Shown: one piece after another, positions 51,763 to 59,900 of the stretch
Numbering within the stretch: position 1 is the first letter of the stretch
Layout: each line of letters starts with the position of its first letter
Source: Chloroflexi bacterium UBA6077
GTDB lineage: Bacteria > Chloroflexota > UBA6077
Length of the DNA: 64,000 nucleotides
Assembly (NCBI GenBank): GCA_002436065.1
Contig: DIXP01000103.1
Coordinates: 1 to 64,000 of the forward strand
Direction: 5' to 3'
Made by a program: the position numbers and the translations under genes
Notes under the pieces: generated by a model
Seen by the model: the letters and a program-made list of their open reading frames with translations, nothing else
Told to the model about the DNA's origin: nothing
Database searches by the model: none

Positions 51763-52110
51763 ATGAGCGCGAGGATCGAGAGCTTGGAGTTGCAGGCGGA
51801 GATGCTGAAGGCGCTAGCGCATCCATTCAGACTTCGTCTGTTGAGGGAATTATCTCGAGAAGAGGAGTGCGTGTGCCACCTGTCGGCGCTCTTCGAGCGG
51901 CCGCAGCCCTACGTCTCCCAGCAGCTTGCTGCCCTCAGGGAGGCTGGGCTGGTGGTGGACCGTAGGGACGCTCAGCGGGTCTACTACCGGGTGGCGAGCC
52001 AGGAGGTTGCCGAATTGCTTAGGGCTGCCGACCGTCTGGTTGGCCTTCCGCAGGACCCCTTGACGCCCAGGCAGTCGATCGCGGGCTGCCCCTGCCCGAA
52101 ATGCGGGTAG
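51763..52110 (+). CDS. ArsR-family repressor, copy B
   Basis: 115 residues. Winged helix with EEECVCHLSALFERPQPYVS metal site, and a C-terminal CPCPKCG that probably adds a second soft-metal site. Nearly identical to copy A except in about residues 22-48 and the tail. Controls the ArsP-type permease and thioredoxin-like gene that follow; ends 44 nt before the permease start. Confidence 0.88.
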   Translation: MSARIESLELQAEMLKALAHPFRLRLLRELSREEECVCHLSALFERPQPYVSQQLAALREAGLVVDRRDAQRVYYRVASQEVAELLRAADRLVGLPQDPLTPRQSIAGCPCPKCG

Positions 52111-52154
52111 AGGGGTCGCGCGCTCCTTCTTCAGACTCTGGGAGGTTTCGCATC

Positions 52155-53195
52155 ATGTATAGTGCTAGACGTTTTGTTACGGTGGTGGTACCCCTGCCGG
52201 CGCGGTTGATCGTGGCGGGGCTGGTCTGGCTCCTGGCGTATCAGGCCCTGCCGGGTGTGGCGGAGTTCCTCACATCCTCGGTGCTGGGGCTCGACCTCGC
52301 CAGCCCGCTGGGCTCGGCGGTCGGCTTCTTCCTCTACGACGTGCCGAAGATCCTTCTGCTGCTGTCGCTCATCGTCTTTCTGGTGGGCATCCTCCGCTCC
52401 TTCTTCAGCCCGGAGCGAACGCGCGCGCTGCTTGGTGGCAAGCGAGAGGGAGTCGGCAACGTCCTGGCCTCCATGCTGGGGATTGTCACCCCCTTCTGCT
52501 CCTGCTCGGCCGTGCCGCTCTTCCTGGGCTTCGTTCAGTCGGGAGTGCCCCTGGGGGTTACCTTCTCCTTCCTGATCGCCGCCCCGATGATCAACGAGGT
52601 CGCCGTCGTGATGCTGTTCGGCCTTTTCGGCTGGAAGGTAGCGGCCCTCTACATCGGCACCGGTCTGACCATTGCCATCCTGGCGGGATGGGTGATCGGC
52701 AAGCTACGGTTGGAGCGGTGGATCGAGGATTGGGTCCATGGAGTCCGGGTGGGCGATGCCGAGCTAGAGGAGAACCTCTCCCTCGAGGGGCGGGTGCAGT
52801 ACGGCTGGCAGTCGGTGAAGGATATCGTCGGCAGGGTGTGGCCCTACGTGGTCGGTGGCATCGCCCTCGGGGCAGCCATTCACGGCTACGTCCCCGAGGA
52901 CTTCATGGTGGGCATCATGGGCAAGGACGCCTGGTGGAGCGTGCCGGCGGCCGTAGCCTTCGGTATACCCATGTACTCCAACGCTGCCGGCATAATCCCG
53001 ATAGTCCAGGCGCTGATGGGCAAGGGAGCCGCACTGGGGACGGTGCTGGCCTTCATGATGGCCGTCATAGCCCTAAGCCTGCCGGAAATGGTCATCCTGC
53101 GGCGGGTGCTGAAGCCCCAACTGATAGCCGTCTTCGTGGGGGTGGTCGGGATGGGTATCGTCCTGACCGGATACCTCTTCAATCTACTGGTCTAG
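52155..53195 (+). CDS. ArsP-type permease (DUF318 family), copy 2
   Basis: 346 residues, about eight to ten helices. TPFCSCSAVPLFLGFVQSG near residue 110 contains the Cys pair, then FLIAAPMINEVAVVMLFGLF and GIPMYSNAAGIIPIVQAL. The second repeat differs from copy 1 (SNAAG instead of VRTET), so it is a separate subfamily. ATG at 52155 follows GGGAGG. Thirteen nt before the thioredoxin-like gene; the ArsR-permease-thioredoxin trio is a common unit. Confidence 0.82.
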   Translation: MYSARRFVTVVVPLPARLIVAGLVWLLAYQALPGVAEFLTSSVLGLDLASPLGSAVGFFLYDVPKILLLLSLIVFLVGILRSFFSPERTRALLGGKREGVGNVLASMLGIVTPFCSCSAVPLFLGFVQSGVPLGVTFSFLIAAPMINEVAVVMLFGLFGWKVAALYIGTGLTIAILAGWVIGKLRLERWIEDWVHGVRVGDAELEENLSLEGRVQYGWQSVKDIVGRVWPYVVGGIALGAAIHGYVPEDFMVGIMGKDAWWSVPAAVAFGIPMYSNAAGIIPIVQALMGKGAALGTVLAFMMAVIALSLPEMVILRRVLKPQLIAVFVGVVGMGIVLTGYLFNLLV

Positions 53196-53207
53196 GAGGA
53201 TAGAACC

Positions 53208-53450
53208 ATGGTAATCAAGGTTCTCGGCTCAGGCTGCGCCAACTGCAAGAAGTTGGAGGCGCTGGTGAAGGAGGTGGCCGAGGAGAAGGAGATCGAGGCC
53301 ACCTTCCAGAAGGTGACTGATTACAAGGACATCGTGTCCTATGGGGTGATGCGCACCCCGGGCCTCGTGGTGGATGAGAAGGTTGTTGCTTCAGGCCGCA
53401 TACCCTCCAAGGAGGAGATCGCGGGCTGGCTCGAGGGGGCCAAAGGGTAG
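53208..53450 (+). CDS. TM0996/MTH895-type small thioredoxin/glutaredoxin-like protein
   Basis: 80 residues. Thioredoxin fold with CANC in GSGCANCKKLEALV near residues 10-13 and cis-Pro segment MRTPGLVVDEKV. Such proteins accompany ArsP-type permeases and probably deliver or reduce the metalloid thiolate. AGGAGG precedes the ATG. Intact version of two broken copies at 49506 and 56766. Followed by a terminator. Confidence 0.85.
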   Translation: MVIKVLGSGCANCKKLEALVKEVAEEKEIEATFQKVTDYKDIVSYGVMRTPGLVVDEKVVASGRIPSKEEIAGWLEGAKG

Positions 53451-53452
53451 GT

Positions 53453-53506
53453 GGCAACGCGCCCTGCCCTCGCTCGTCAATACGGGCGAGGGCAGGGCGC
53501 GTTGCC
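53453..53506 (+). terminator. Terminator of the permease-thioredoxin operon
   Basis: 21-bp perfect stem (53453-53473 with 53486-53506), 12-nt loop, two nt after the stop codon. Marks the right end of the metalloid island. Confidence 0.75.
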
Positions 53507-53555
53507 GAGGTCAACTTACGGCGGCCTGCTTCAGATGCAGAAGCAGATCGAGTAA

Positions 53556-54569
53556 CTACTGGTGAGAGACCCTGCGTACGGCCAGCAGCAGAGCCTCCTT
53601 CATGTTTTGGTGTTCGGCTACTCCCTTGCCAGCAATGTCGTATGCGCTCCCGTGGGCTGGCGTGTAGTAGGGCACGGGCAGGCCCTCTATGGTCGTGGTG
53701 GCGTGCCCGAAGTCCAGCAGCTTCATCGCCGCTCGCCCCTGGTCGTGGTACATTCCCACGTACACGTCGTATATGGGATCCCTCAAAGTTGCGAAGAAGC
53801 TGTCGGCTGGAAACGGGCCGTGGACGTCTATTCCCTCGGCCCTTGCACGGTCGATGGCTGGCCGGATGGCCTCGACTTCCTCGGTGCCCAACGTTCCACC
53901 TTCGCCCCCGTGCGGGTTCAGGGCAGCCACTCCAATCCTAGGTCGGACAGTCCCTTCTCTGGAAATCGCAGAGTGGCTGTCGCGGAGTGTACGCAGCACC
54001 CTGTCTCGGGTAATCCAACCAGCCACATCCTTAATGGCGACGTGCAGTGCCACTGTGGCCAGAGTGAAACGGCGGCCAACCACCAGCACGGTGTACTCCT
54101 CAACCCCTAACAGGGATGCCAGGTAATCGCACTCGTCATCGAAATCATAGCCTGCTAGCTTGATCGACTCCTTGTTCAGAGGTGCGCTCACCACCACATC
54201 CACCTGCCCGGCCAGCGCCAGTTCCATCGCCTTGTTCAGATATTCCGTGACCGCTTTCCCACCCTCTGGACTCGGAACTCCTACCCTGAGACCGTCGGGG
54301 ACATTGTCCATGTCCACAATGGCCACGGTACCGGGTTGCACCGCACCCACATCCGCTGCCTGGACCCGCTGGAGGCGCAGTCCGCTACTCTGCCATCCAG
54401 GTGCACGCGAAAGCGATCCCGCATCCCCGATCACAACGGGGATGCACTGCCGGTAGACATCCCCGTCCAACAGCACTTTCGCCACGATCTCGGGTCCGAT
54501 TCCTGCCGGATCTCCCATGCATAGCGCCACCTTGGGCAGTCCAAGGCCGTCCTTTTGTGACTCTTTCAC
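53556..54569 (-). CDS. PdxA-family 4-phospho-hydroxyacid dehydrogenase
   Basis: 337 residues. PdxA-type fold with GDPAGIGPEIVAKVL at the start, SAPLNKESIKLAGY, LHVAIKDV, LNPHGGEGGTLGTEE, GPFPADSFF and MYHDQGRAAMKLL; the His/Asp metal ligands are present. Without pdxB or pdxJ here it is more likely the PdxA2 type, which oxidises a 4-phosphorylated sugar acid (erythronate/threonate) in catabolism. No DUF1537 kinase is seen. Lies downstream of the TctC-type binding protein gene. Confidence 0.85.
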   Translation of the reverse strand: MKESQKDGLGLPKVALCMGDPAGIGPEIVAKVLLDGDVYRQCIPVVIGDAGSLSRAPGWQSSGLRLQRVQAADVGAVQPGTVAIVDMDNVPDGLRVGVPSPEGGKAVTEYLNKAMELALAGQVDVVVSAPLNKESIKLAGYDFDDECDYLASLLGVEEYTVLVVGRRFTLATVALHVAIKDVAGWITRDRVLRTLRDSHSAISREGTVRPRIGVAALNPHGGEGGTLGTEEVEAIRPAIDRARAEGIDVHGPFPADSFFATLRDPIYDVYVGMYHDQGRAAMKLLDFGHATTTIEGLPVPYYTPAHGSAYDIAGKGVAEHQNMKEALLLAVRRVSHQ

Positions 54570-54582
54570 GATCCCTCCGATC

Positions 54583-55674
54583 CTACTTGATGAGATCCAT
54601 CATCGGCTTCATGGTGGCCTCCATCTGGTCCCAGTAGGCCGAGAACCGCTCCGAGTCCATGAAGAAAGGCAGTTGGCTCATGTCCTGCAGACGCTTCTTG
54701 TGATCTTCGGTTTCCATTGCCCTCTTTATCGCCCCGTTCAGGACATCTACCACATCCTTGGGAACGCCTGCCGGCGCCATGACGGATCGGTAGATCGCCC
54801 AGTTGATGTTGTATCCCTGGGACTTCATTGTCGGCACATCCGGAGCAAAGGGGTTCTTGTCCTCCTGCAACAGCGCCAATGGCCTCAGTTCTTCTGCCTT
54901 AATCTGCGGAAGTTGAGGGCTGATAGCCGTGCAGATAGCGTCTACATGTCCCCCCATGAGGGCTGTGATGCATGGAGCGCCGCCGTCGATGATCACGGAG
55001 GCGAACTTCACCCCGGCGGCCTGCTCCAACTGGATCAGCGCCAGGTGACTCGGGTCGCCGCGTCCCATGACCGCGAACTTGATCTTCTCTGGAGATGCCT
55101 TCGCAGCGTCGACCAAGTCCTTGACAGTCTTGTACTTGCTGTCACCTTTGACGGTTATGGCATCGGGATCATAGGCGTGCATCGCGATTGCGGTGAAGCT
55201 CTGTCTGTCGTAGCCCGCTTTGCGCTCGGGGTCGAGGTAGACACCAATGTTCTGAGGCATGCTGCTGTAGAGCAGGGTGTAGCCATCGGGCTTGGCGTTA
55301 GCCAGCTCCGCATGGCCAACCTGGCCGCCGGCGCCCGCTTTGTTGAGCACCTGAATTGGAACGCCCAACTCCTTCTCCAAGGAGGCGGCCAGGACCCGCG
55401 CGGCATTGTCACCCCCACCGCCAGCCGCGAAGGGGCAGATCATCGTCACGGTCCTACCCTTCACAGGGTAATCGGTTTTCTTGGCGGGTGCAGGAGAAGG
55501 CTGTGCGGTTTCTGTCTTGACCGTGCTAGTTGGTGCCTTGGTGGCCTCGACGGCTTTCGATTGCGGGGCGGCCGCTGTGGTTGGAGCTGCTGATGGTGTC
55601 GAGACTGCACATCCTGCGACTACTAGAGCTGCGGACGCTAGAGCGACAGTTGCCACGGCTAGAAGTTGTCTCAT
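54583..55674 (-). CDS. TctC/Bug-type substrate-binding lipoprotein
   Basis: 363 residues. Lipoprotein signal ending in VVAGC, a Pro/Ala/Thr linker, then the tripartite tricarboxylate transporter binding fold: VTMICPFAAGGGGDNAARVL, PIQVLNKAGAGGQVGH, KPDGYTLLYSS and GGHVDAICT. Binds a small carboxylate. TctA and TctB are not in the window. A CRP box lies upstream; PdxA gene follows by 13 nt. Confidence 0.88.
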   Translation of the reverse strand: MRQLLAVATVALASAALVVAGCAVSTPSAAPTTAAAPQSKAVEATKAPTSTVKTETAQPSPAPAKKTDYPVKGRTVTMICPFAAGGGGDNAARVLAASLEKELGVPIQVLNKAGAGGQVGHAELANAKPDGYTLLYSSMPQNIGVYLDPERKAGYDRQSFTAIAMHAYDPDAITVKGDSKYKTVKDLVDAAKASPEKIKFAVMGRGDPSHLALIQLEQAAGVKFASVIIDGGAPCITALMGGHVDAICTAISPQLPQIKAEELRPLALLQEDKNPFAPDVPTMKSQGYNINWAIYRSVMAPAGVPKDVVDVLNGAIKRAMETEDHKKRLQDMSQLPFFMDSERFSAYWDQMEATMKPMMDLIK

Positions 55675-55794
55675 GGGCCAGTATTCATCTCCTTACTCAT
55701 TGATGTGTAGCTGCTTGCGGGGAAGGGAATGGTCCGCCGGGGCTTAGTCTAAGGAGAGAGTTGGCACAGGAGAAGCAAAGAGATCACTTCCTGG

Positions 55795-55810
55795 TGTGAT
55801 CGTCGTCACA
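55795..55810. promoter_or_regulatory. CRP/FNR-type binding site
   Basis: Perfect TGTGA-N6-TCACA palindrome 120 bp upstream of the TctC-type gene and 38 bp beyond the 3' end of the CRP-like gene. The nearby regulator is the natural candidate. Confidence 0.7.
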
Positions 55811-55847
55811 GCGCGCTCTGCCTGTCGTTCAGCTGCGGCTTGACTAC

Positions 55848-56618
55848 TTACCTGGCGGCAAGATGCTGTAGTAGCTCAGGCCTATGTACGCTGACTCGAT
55901 GGCGGTCGATCGTCACTATCCCCTTGCGGGATAGTTCAGCCAGCACCCTAGTAACCGTTTCGCGGCTCGTCCGAAGCAGCAGAGCCATCTCCTCGCGAGA
56001 CAGATCAATAGGGAAAGAATCCTGTTCTCTCCCCGATGCGGTAACCCCTGCTGCGTACTCCAACAGGAACCCTGCCACCCTTGCGGTTACTGGGGTCTTG
56101 GTGATGCGGAGAACGGCTTGATTTCCCTGCGCGATCGTCCTGTACAGTTCTCGAGTGACCTCATGGGCAAACGCAGGGAAGCTATCGTAGAGGTGGAGGA
56201 AGCTCTCCCTGGCCAGTATGATTACCTTACTGTTCGTTGTCGCCCTCGCAGTGAGGGAGCGTCGATGGCCTAGCACGACAGCTGCCAGGCCAATCGAGTC
56301 GCCGGGGAAGTAGATGAGCATCGGGTAGGCTTTCCCCGAACTATCGTGCTCGAGCAGGGCGACGAGCCCCGACCCAAGCAGGAACTGGTGGTCAGGCCGA
56401 TCGCCGGCGTAGTAGAGGTAGTGCCCTTTCTGATACTCCCGCTCGCGAGCTTCAGATGCCAGCTGAACGAGAGCATCTTTCGGCAGGCTGGAGAACAGCC
56501 TGTGGGTGGACATAAAGTCCAGTATGGAGTTCGTTTCGCCAAGCTGTGGTGGCAACTGATCGTCGAGCCGAGACAACGGCTGCTCCACAAAACGAAGTTG
56601 GCTCACCTGAGAGACCAA
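55848..56618 (-). CDS. Crp/Fnr-family transcription regulator
   Basis: 256 residues: cyclic-nucleotide-binding-like barrel (GHYLYYAGDRPDHQFLLGSG, then YFPGDSIGLAAVVLG) and winged helix with DLSREEMALLLRTSRETVTR. The cyclic nucleotide arginine pocket is not clear, and no FeS Cys cluster is present, so the effector is unknown. TTG start at 56618; GTG 56606 is possible. A CRP-type site lies just beyond, in front of the TctC-type gene. Confidence 0.85.
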   Translation of the reverse strand: MVSQVSQLRFVEQPLSRLDDQLPPQLGETNSILDFMSTHRLFSSLPKDALVQLASEAREREYQKGHYLYYAGDRPDHQFLLGSGLVALLEHDSSGKAYPMLIYFPGDSIGLAAVVLGHRRSLTARATTNSKVIILARESFLHLYDSFPAFAHEVTRELYRTIAQGNQAVLRITKTPVTARVAGFLLEYAAGVTASGREQDSFPIDLSREEMALLLRTSRETVTRVLAELSRKGIVTIDRHRVSVHRPELLQHLAAR

Positions 56619-56765
56619 TTATAGCTTCTGGCCCGGGCGCGCAACAGTCTTCGTCGTTACACCCTGGTGGCTGCGAATGAGGGCCTCTTTTTGGAGCCTC
56701 GGGCGGTGGATGATAGACTAACCAGCGAACGGAGCGCATCGTGGACTCTCGTCAGACAGCGAGAA

Positions 56766-56884
56766 AGTGTCCTTTGGGGTGACGCGAACCCCTGGCCTGA
56801 GCGTCGACGGCAAGGTGGTTTCCTCGGGACGGCTTCTCCCAAGGAGGAGATTGCCGGCTGGATCGTAGGGGTCGTCGAGGGGCG
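56766..56884 (+). pseudogene. Scrap of a thioredoxin-like gene (third copy)
   Basis: Reads VSFGVTRTPGLSVDGKVVSS then GR in one frame and, after a 1-bp deletion, PKEEIAGW in another. This matches the last half of the protein at 53208. Lies in an otherwise gene-free stretch (56619-57005) ending with GC-rich palindromes. No start and no CxxC part remain. Confidence 0.65.
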
Positions 56885-57005
56885 GCTCGGGCCCGGCGTG
56901 GCCGAAGGGTCTCAGGTTGCTCTACGGTCCGGCCTAGCGGCCGGACCGGCTGCGATAGGCGGGAGGATAGACCGATGGAGATCGAGTAGTAGCGGAGAGT
57001 ACGGC

Positions 57006-57770
57006 TTATCCGGTCTCCTTTTTCTTCGGTCCGAAGACACCAGCCTGGGCATTCTCGATGTGTGCGAACGTGGTCTTCGCCGCCCCCTCGGGGTTACGGG
57101 CCGCCACCTCCTGCCAGATGCGGCGATGATCGTAGGTTGAATGGATCGGCCGACCTGGGGTGACGAAGTTGTACTTCATCGTCTCTTCGATCATGAACAT
57201 GGTGTTGTCAACTAGGCCTATGAGAGCCACGTTTCCACTGCAGAGAGTAAGCTGACGGTGAAATGCCTTATTCAGTGGCGCGAGCCTTCTCAAGAGCTCT
57301 TCAGGAGGGGCCTGATCCGCAGCTTCCACCAACTGTACCATGTCCTCTGCGATCTTCCCGAGAGCTGCAATGGACTCGTCGGTTCCTCGTTCGGCAGCCC
57401 ATGCCGCACCTTGAGACTCGAGTATCTTGCGCATCTCGAAAAGATCCTTCAGCTGATCTGGGGGAACAACAGCGGCGGGGGTAAGGCGGCGCACAATCTC
57501 ATTGGTGTCCATGTCGTTCACGTAAATGCCGTCGCCGCGCTTGATAGACACAACCCCGAGAGCCTGAAGGATCTTGAGCGCTTCCCGCAAAGATGGTCTG
57601 CCCACTCCCAGGGATGATGCTAGATCCAGTTCGCGCGGTAATCGCTCCCCAGGGGCGAGTTCCCCGGTCGAGATCTTCTGCAAGATAGTGTCGGCCAATT
57701 CCTGGTATAGCGGTTTGGGCTCTCGCAGTCGAGCGAATTTCGTGATATCAGCAGGCTTTCCTCGTGGCAC
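57006..57770 (-). CDS. GntR-family (FadR subfamily) regulator
   Basis: 254 residues: GntR winged helix at about 12-80 (LYQELADTILQKISTGELAP, RELDLASSLGVGRPSLREAL) and a helical FCD ligand domain with metal-binding-type residues (HRQLTLCSGN, HRRIWQ). FadR-type regulators of this class respond to organic acids. GTG at 57770 follows GGAAGGTGG. Divergent from the LarA gene, with matching operators between them. Confidence 0.85.
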   Translation of the reverse strand: MPRGKPADITKFARLREPKPLYQELADTILQKISTGELAPGERLPRELDLASSLGVGRPSLREALKILQALGVVSIKRGDGIYVNDMDTNEIVRRLTPAAVVPPDQLKDLFEMRKILESQGAAWAAERGTDESIAALGKIAEDMVQLVEAADQAPPEELLRRLAPLNKAFHRQLTLCSGNVALIGLVDNTMFMIEETMKYNFVTPGRPIHSTYDHRRIWQEVAARNPEGAAKTTFAHIENAQAGVFGPKKKETG

Positions 57771-57936
57771 GCCTACCACCTTCCATATTGCTGAGCCGCA
57801 GCCATGGATTCGTCGGTCCGCAGACGAGGCCAGGGCACACAGCAGCAGAGAATGTCTCGTCGCCCTTCGGCGGGTCCGGCGTGTCCCTGAATCCCACCAT
57901 GCCTGTGGTCCCATGCCTAGCGGCGACGTAACGCAG

Positions 57937-57987
57937 CGGTAATACCGCAGACTTGATGCTAACAGATCAAATAGATTGAGTCAATCT
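57937..57987. promoter_or_regulatory. GntR operator 1 and adjacent palindrome
   Basis: GCGGTAATACCGC (57937-57949) is a palindrome containing GGTAATACC, which fits the FadR-type GTNNNAC pattern, and is followed by GCAGACTT. A second palindrome AGATTGA-G-TCAATCT lies at 57973-57987. Confidence 0.6.
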
Positions 57988-58102
57988 TCGGTCGGTGCGC
58001 ATACCTCTTCAGTTCTCGGCTGCCAACCAAATGGCATTGATGGTCAGAAGATGGCGTGGTGGCGTCGGTCGCGGAGTTATGGACGGATCTCAGACAAACC
58101 CA

Positions 58103-58166
58103 TTGACAGGCCATATCATCTGTGCCATACTGCGCGTCGCATAGGTATTAGGTATTACCGCAGACT
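58103..58166 (+). promoter_or_regulatory. larA promoter with GntR operator 2
   Basis: TTGACA (58103-58108), 17-nt spacer, CATACT (58126-58131). GGTATTACCGCAGACT at 58151-58166 repeats operator 1 with one change and lies downstream of the transcription start, suiting a roadblock repressor. Confidence 0.65.
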
Positions 58167-58255
58167 GCAAGGGTTGTTCGCATCCCCGAGTGGCCGGGTG
58201 CATCCCCCCGCTTCGATGCCATTGGCGACTACGGATTATTGCGAGGGCTGCTGAT

Positions 58256-59545
58256 ATGCGCGTTGTCTTACCCTACGGCAGGGCCCAGATAGAAGCAGAG
58301 ATTCCCGATGCCAATCTGATGGGTATCGCCGTTCCTCGCTCACCCATCAACCCAGCGATCGATGAGGCTGTGGAGGTTGAAAGGGCGCTGCACAACCCCA
58401 TCGGATCGCCACGGCTGCGCGATCTGGCAAGGGGCAGACGGAACGCGACTATCATCGTCAGCGATCATACGAGGCCCACCCCGTCGGGCAAGCTGGTCCC
58501 CCCTCTCCTGGAGGAGTTGGAGGCTGCCGGCATCCCCGCGGCCAACGTTGTGGTTGTGTTTGCCACTGGTAGCCATCGCCCGACCAGGCTAGAGGAGATG
58601 CGTTCCATCTTTGGGGAGAAAACCTGCTCGCGAGTGAGGGTTCTGTCCCATGAATGCGACGCCCAGGACCATGTGTACATGGGCGAGACCGGAATCAACC
58701 ATACTCCGGTGTGGGTCAATCGCGTAGTTGCCGAGTCGGATATCCGAATCTCGGTATCCACCGTGGAGCCTCATCAGGGTGCTGGCTGGTCCGGTGGTGC
58801 CAAGAATCTTCTGCCTGGGGTGTGCAGCCGCGAGACCATCATGCGCCATCATGCCCTGTACAGTCACCCTGGAACGTGTATTGGAGCCGTCAAGGGCAAT
58901 CCGTTCCGTGAAGATCTTGAGCAGGCCGCATCTCTCGTTGGCCTCGATTTCGTGGTACAGGTCATCCTCAGCCAGAAGAAGCAGATCTCCAGGGTGTTTG
59001 CAGGTCACTGGATAGAAGCTCATCGAGACGCCGTGCGGGTGGCTAGTGATCTTCTCAATTACCAGTTGCCAGAGATGGCTGATATCGTGCTGGCTTCAGT
59101 TGGAGGGACGCCGCGAGACAGCAATCTGTGGCAGGTCGAGGGGAAGGGCCTCACTCGCGTCGGATCTGCCGTCAGGCAGGGGGGCGTCATAATCATGGTC
59201 GCTGAGTGTTGCGAGGGTGTCGGCCATCTCGAATTGGCCGATGCTCTTCTGAGGGGTGCTCCGGACGAAATCCTCGAGAGGTTCGAAGGGGCTGAGTTCA
59301 CTGTCGCAAGCAACAAGGCCTATCGCATCGCCTCGCTACAGAAGAAGGCCGCCATCTACCTGGTTACCACCGGGCTGCCCCCTGGTGCATTTGGCAGGAT
59401 ACCCGTCAGGCTGTTCTCGCAGGTCGATGAAGCCTTAGCTGCAGCCTTTGCGAGTGTGGGATCGGCGGCCAGGGTGGTAGTGGTTCCGCGGACTCCGGAA
59501 GTGCTTCTGAGTGTCAGCCCGATGTCGGTGGCATCCCCGCGTTGA
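58256..59545 (+). CDS. LarA-family nickel-pincer racemase
   Basis: 429 residues. All four residues that hold the nickel-pincer cofactor in lactate racemase LarA are present, one number lower than in Lactobacillus: H107 (GSHRP), H173 (EPHQGAGWSGG), K183 (GGAK) and H199 (MRHHAL). So it is an active-type 2-hydroxyacid racemase or epimerase; family members use many substrates. LarB, LarC and LarE for the cofactor are not in the window. ATG at 58256. First gene of the proposed catabolic operon. Confidence 0.85.
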   Translation: MRVVLPYGRAQIEAEIPDANLMGIAVPRSPINPAIDEAVEVERALHNPIGSPRLRDLARGRRNATIIVSDHTRPTPSGKLVPPLLEELEAAGIPAANVVVVFATGSHRPTRLEEMRSIFGEKTCSRVRVLSHECDAQDHVYMGETGINHTPVWVNRVVAESDIRISVSTVEPHQGAGWSGGAKNLLPGVCSRETIMRHHALYSHPGTCIGAVKGNPFREDLEQAASLVGLDFVVQVILSQKKQISRVFAGHWIEAHRDAVRVASDLLNYQLPEMADIVLASVGGTPRDSNLWQVEGKGLTRVGSAVRQGGVIIMVAECCEGVGHLELADALLRGAPDEILERFEGAEFTVASNKAYRIASLQKKAAIYLVTTGLPPGAFGRIPVRLFSQVDEALAAAFASVGSAARVVVVPRTPEVLLSVSPMSVASPR

Positions 59546-59900
59546 GAGGTTCGTACATCGATGGCATCCGCGACTGCTGACCGACTGAGTGTACGCAGCC
59601 TGAATCTACCTCTTACCAGGAATGGCCTGTCGTCTCATGCCCTCAGCTTTCTGCATGTGCCGGCTTGCCTGAGTCCCAATCTCCGGAGGCGAGTGGGATT
59701 CGGAGATCATCCCGGCACCCGAGCGACGGACTCTCTTTGGGAAGGTGAGCGTTCTTGCCGGATTTTCGTGGTTTCGCTTGTCCGGCGCATCGAGAGGTTC
59801 TCGTTCATGCCATATCTTGTTCGATGAGGCCAGCCACACGCTCACCGGCTAGGCCATGAACGTCACCTCGTCAAGAGCAGTCTAGTGGAGGTTCGGTGAA
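59546..59900. other. Intergenic region, no gene recognised
   Basis: 355 nt between the LarA and pyruvate-kinase-like genes. Short open frames on both strands lack ribosome-binding sites. No clear terminator or promoter seen. Confidence 0.4.

Noticed and set aside
59561..59827. 88-residue plus-strand frame between LarA and the pyruvate-kinase-like gene
   Set aside because: No ribosome-binding site, mixed composition, nothing recognisable.
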